Assembly: GCF_026151205.1 (NCBI RefSeq)
Contig: NC_087072.1
Span: 24,381,799-24,445,798, forward strand
DNA: 64,000 bases
DNA from: Bolinopsis microptera
Lineage: Eukaryota; Ctenophora; Tentaculata; Lobata; Bolinopsidae
Direction: 5' to 3'
Below are positions 62,801 to 64,000 of the stretch, one piece after another (positions within the stretch are counted from its first letter, which is position 1; each line of letters starts with the position of its first letter). Under the pieces are notes generated by a model that saw nothing but the letters and a program-made list of their open reading frames with translations, was not told the DNA's origin and searched no databases. The position numbers and the translations under genes were made by a program.

Positions 62801-64000
62801 GCTGCACTGACCACTGGTTGACCTGTACCGGATACTTCTGAATTCTGGGAGAAAAGGTGTTATCTATGAATATGGAGACCATAGGATACACAAGAATCAG
62901 GAGCAATGTTTCGATAAAACTTCGAGCTCTACTGCTTTTTAAACAGAACAGTTAATGCTGTACCATCTGAAATAGCTTACATTGTATTTGAGATATGAGA
63001 AGGATCTGGACACTGTTCTTTCTCTCTTGGGAATATTAACAGAGGAAGACAGTGGATCAGGGTTATCTTCACTAGTATCTGTCTCTGTCAATTCAGGTTC
63101 TGTTGAAACTTGTTTAACTTCTGTCTCCTTTTGAGGTGTAGAAAGTGGTTTTGTCTCCGATTGGTCAGATTTTTGTCCTGACTGTATCAAGCATTCTGTT
63201 GAGCTGGTATCCTGAAATAATGAACATCTAAATATAATACGAGTGCAAAATCTCTGCATCACTCTTTATTTTGAGGTAAAATATCCGAAAAATAACGAAA
63301 AGTAATACAAGAAAGTGCTTGTGGCGCTAATAACTCACTAGAGATGTGTTCGCTTTATCCATCCTTTCTTTGCCTTTTTCTTTGTCTTTTTGATCGCCCT
63401 GAGAGGAGGTTTTATTTAAATATATATTAATCTTTAGTTTAGTGAGGATGGCGGATACAAGGTCATTCGAAATTGTTCTAGGAGAATAACACGCAAAATT
63501 AATTCAATACTGACCGATTGCTGTGAGAGAATGTCGAACGCAATAACCGAACCTGAAATGAACGTTAATAGTAAGACTCGAGTCCCATCGTGATAAAAGG
63601 GTTTCAATAAAAGGAGTTTATTTGTATAGTATACTCGCAGTTACTTATCTGCACCCTAACTTAATTATCGTAATATGTAATACAGTATAGTCCCCCATAA
63701 TAGCTAATTAACATCTGTTCGTTTCTGAGAAATCCTATACGCGCGCGCAACGTATCAAGATCCGCTTAAACATTCGCATGTACATTAGTAAATCTCGATA
63801 AAAATACGTTTGAATTCGCGCGTCACGTCTCGTATAATACAGCTCAGAGCGATTGAGACTAGCGTGCTGCGATGAATGGGGACTTACCAGTAGCAGTACT
63901 GAAGATGACACAAGATGACACAAGATGACACAAGATACGATAGAGGTACTGAAACTTCAATTCCAAGAGAAAACTTTGATAAACGGAAAATCATCAGAAG
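53837..64000 (-). CDS. DDHD-domain phospholipase (PA-PLA1 family), partial at right edge
   Basis: Minus-strand exons: 63552-63515 (GSVIAFDILSQQS, just after the lipase GHSLG, which lies outside or is unplaced), 63398-63339, 63211-62981 (Ser/Thr/Glu linker), 62837-62662 (PEHFFALGSPLGLFLAVRG..FFNIFHP), 54635-54548 (AYKLEPLI..LPHHKGRKRMHK), 54423-54301, 54171-54033 (ERVDYVLQESPLEIVNEYLF, SHLCYW) and 53921-53837 (SSEDTLLLITREIF, then TAA). These are the conserved blocks of DDHD1/DDHD2/SEC23IP, intracellular phospholipases A1 of the ER-Golgi and of lipid droplets. The last four junctions are in phase. The 62981/62837 junction is off by two bases, and the FDPV-like residues before AYKLEP are missing. 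The 8-kb intron holds three other genes. 5' exons lie beyond the window. Confidence 0.88.
54636..56284. other. DDHD intron, left part (upstream of BTB gene)
   Basis: AT-rich intron DNA. It includes palindromes (56030-56075 and 56078-56096) and one copy of a segment (about 55727-55870) related to 60227-60490 in the same intron. Short open frames here are not called. Confidence 0.5.
56030..56096. repeat. two adjacent hairpins upstream of the BTB gene
   Basis: First: ATGAGTTAGTGTACAC pairs with GTGTACACTAACTCAT across an 11-base loop. Second: ACGCATAG-TCA-CTATGCGT, a near-perfect palindrome. A TACACTATCTCATATTA tail repeats the first arm again. They lie about 190 bp upstream of the BTB start codon. 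Confidence 0.8.
56285..58111 (+). CDS. BTB/POZ-domain protein (608 aa), nested in DDHD intron
   Basis: I start at ATG 56285 because an acceptor (GAATTATTTCAG) ends at 56283, implying a 5'UTR intron. Residues 1-110 form a BTB/POZ fold: LTVRDHDPLAVNRNILTQNS..FRCF-like core, EMDDFEFDNVAIFLSFLDSG and HKLSMVFDVQWLLGSLQRYF. A helical BACK-like middle (about 110-420) follows. The C-terminal domain (about 440-570) is novel to me and has paired Cys/His (PACSRSGNCGF). Near the end three tandem 24-bp repeats encode KEGQISDGE. BTB-BACK proteins often recruit substrates to Cullin-3, but no Kelch or other known ligand domain is visible. A poly(A) AATAAA lies about 20 bp after the stop. It is single-exon in coding, antisense to its host gene. 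Confidence 0.85.
   Translation: MGDTQLIILTVRDHDPLAVNRNILTQNSSVFCRFINELHMTEIEMDDFEFDNVAIFLSFLDSGHISFSGMNGKSEAPFEEKTFRELHKLSMVFDVQWLLGSLQRYFQGRIFQIGNLYSKSLNDIEAVEFKKEAKFVMEESRFMFEKWGEEFLIYIHTLTGVIRLLPIDLIKAFLEESISDLNSVTLFDIETLLTIAEPLQLDIFLRQILKELAEISNFGENLIFILEKLNLILSQIHFPELNEQVLDLLVDKLDIIPHKDTKFVFKFLTYNAHKKVFPQKPLKSVYDAKSFEWFRDGIFEGCRNNPDNFLFVAEHKHVRSINTFIDYISYVLLTYGEDELPEINVTEILGQLVSNYYNRDLNKAHSSYAQSVSNTLVRLLGGGSEKRKKYFELLERIERNINLFDDFDNEIIYCDTETNDQAFMFHFKHPGVPACSRSGNCGFILQRGSFTNSLTDKEVQFIKFHREDKWSSKKSKDQIHCHDLILPEELSLLYVHFEATKGERIWGDNPNSVLPLPLFEALDTIPNLKMDNFKAHTKFVIYNISYYQAKKRYNDDYFNVRSSNMTAKKEGQISDGEKEGQISDGEKEGQISDGDCSIQFSQLQMSDE
58112..58672. other. spacer between BTB and MFS genes
   Basis: BTB 3'UTR with AATAAA at 58131-58136, then AT-rich DNA. 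The open frame 58436-58678 is not credible. Transcription of BTB (plus) and MFS (minus) converges here. Confidence 0.5.
58673..59590 (-). CDS. MFS transporter (SV2/organic-cation type), partial, one frameshift
   Basis: Begins after an acceptor CTTCTCTCTAG (59592-59602) with SCVGLNSCTTGIFLAKLVSS, the TM4 region of SV2/OCT-like carriers. GGAWVSVLGWLFLDLLNWRV and FVLLTSIPLFVSPIISFTF follow (TM5-6). The frame then shifts in an A-run near 59360 and continues as KPEEVEGEIEP (the cytoplasmic loop) and TM7-12, ending MRERLS-TAA. One missing A would restore continuity. TM1-3 should lie upstream (minus strand, above 59600); a hydrophobic stretch GERFTLLLSLYLSIVFAIFY at about 59620-59700 may belong. Substrate unknown. 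The damage is either an assembly indel or the start of decay. Confidence 0.6.
59603..61169. other. DDHD intron: MFS 5' part and receptor upstream region
   Basis: 59603-59760 may contain another MFS exon (see above). The rest is AT-rich. At 60227-60490 lie pieces similar to 55727-55870 (CTGAATTATG(C/T)(A/G)AAATAAGAA and GCCAGTTGATCGG..CTGAAATCGTGA), an interspersed repeat. No other gene is seen. Confidence 0.45.
61170..62123 (+). CDS. rhodopsin-like seven-transmembrane receptor (orphan)
   Basis: A 317-residue single-exon protein with seven hydrophobic segments: about 26-50, 60-82, 100-122, 135-157, 162-190, 207-235 and 255-282. The N-terminus has possible N-glycosylation (NKS at 15-17). TM3 ends GVCRVLSMK, where rhodopsin-like receptors have (D/E)R(Y/W), so this motif is degenerate. 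The TM7 region SLGNNLILITQPESR replaces NPxxY. A short tail follows. Such divergent class A receptors are common as lineage expansions in invertebrates. Ligand and G protein are unknown. It lies antisense in the DDHD intron, which fits a retrocopied or intronless GPCR gene. Confidence 0.75.
   Translation: MDYNMENQIDVTEISNKSQIHRYLEYCLPVVCTISLIITSINLWILLQNELRRRPSHFIYTNMLLLDLITIAGGICIEISISTHGKVSDDADDCFDIIYHIKFYSGVTMLFGLGVCRVLSMKTSATFYVQFGIKIANGFVISSWFLGFIISILRKTLLQTSEIMVISNVSLFLLLSLSTIVINLYILVKIILARERISQEIYRQASKTALLLFMNAAIWNTVYVIRCIAFLVILATTGEMKVDCSNLALVWRLLLCGFVKDHEARHVVEIVFLAESLGNNLILITQPESRVMLRYVWGQIRDAVSQRFNTNHGYEQF
62187..62236. repeat. 50-bp perfect palindrome after the receptor gene
   Basis: AGAAAATATAGCAAACAAAT and its exact complement meet at a central ATATATATAT. 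It is perfect over 25-bp arms, 64 bp after the receptor stop codon. A preceding GCTATATATAGC is a second, smaller palindrome. It could act as a transcript 3' hairpin or be a foldback MITE. Confidence 0.85.
62237..62661. other. receptor 3' flank within DDHD intron
   Basis: AT-rich sequence ending at the DDHD donor (minus strand, CATCCA|GTGAGT). The open frame 62542-62742 overlaps the DDHD exon antisense and is a shadow. Confidence 0.5.
63553..64000. other. DDHD upstream intron/exon region, incomplete
   Basis: The exon with the lipase GHSLG should lie here or beyond, but I could not place it. A triplicated AGATGACACA unit occurs at 63903-63934, and a possible donor CTACTG|GTAAGT (minus) at about 63890. 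Nothing else is recognised. Confidence 0.35.

Overview
The window is animal (metazoan) nuclear DNA. It is AT-rich and its genes have spliced introns with GT-AG borders. It encodes animal-type proteins: a DNAJB6-type chaperone, a DDHD phospholipase, PLD6/Zucchini-like proteins, an ERI-family exonuclease, an IFI6/IFI27-like protein and a 7TM receptor. It also carries Kolobok and CR1/L2-like transposons. I cannot name the species; an invertebrate, perhaps an early-branching lineage, fits best. Splice models were read by eye from frame continuity, splice signals and remembered family motifs, with no database search.

Layout. 1-6.5 kb: repeats plus one LINE 3' end, no gene. 6.6-8.5 kb: an ERI-type exonuclease and an IFI6-like membrane protein. 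9.2-25.0 kb: a seven-exon DNAJB6-like gene. Its 12-kb intron 3 holds two RPA1-like OB-fold genes, a TIR element with an E-box minisatellite, and a 5.2-kb Kolobok transposon lying inside another reading frame. Its intron 4 begins with 45 tandem copies of a consensus splice donor. 25.1-32.1 kb (minus): a nine-exon acidic/RS/RRM protein with a TTAA-type element in intron 2. 32.9-53.3 kb: a direct tandem duplication of [PLD6-like gene + decayed gene X + GC-rich repeat block]. Copy A is compact. Copy B is swollen by a CR1/L2-like LINE, which itself holds a 1.5-kb TTAA element, and by a 3.2-kb long-TIR element carrying exons 1-3 of the RS/RRM gene. 53.8-64.0 kb (minus, running off the right edge): a DDHD phospholipase gene whose 8-kb intron contains a BTB gene, an MFS transporter gene and a 7TM receptor gene.

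Themes. Host genes are intact islands in a transposon-active landscape. Three different elements inserted at TTAA, each with a readable pre-insertion state: a restored exon frame, a restored RT frame, and a paralogous empty site. These allow relative dating. The best candidates for undescribed biology are the exon-capturing long-TIR element, the Kolobok whose second ORF resembles the P2X7 'ballast' domain, and the 45-copy splice-donor array.
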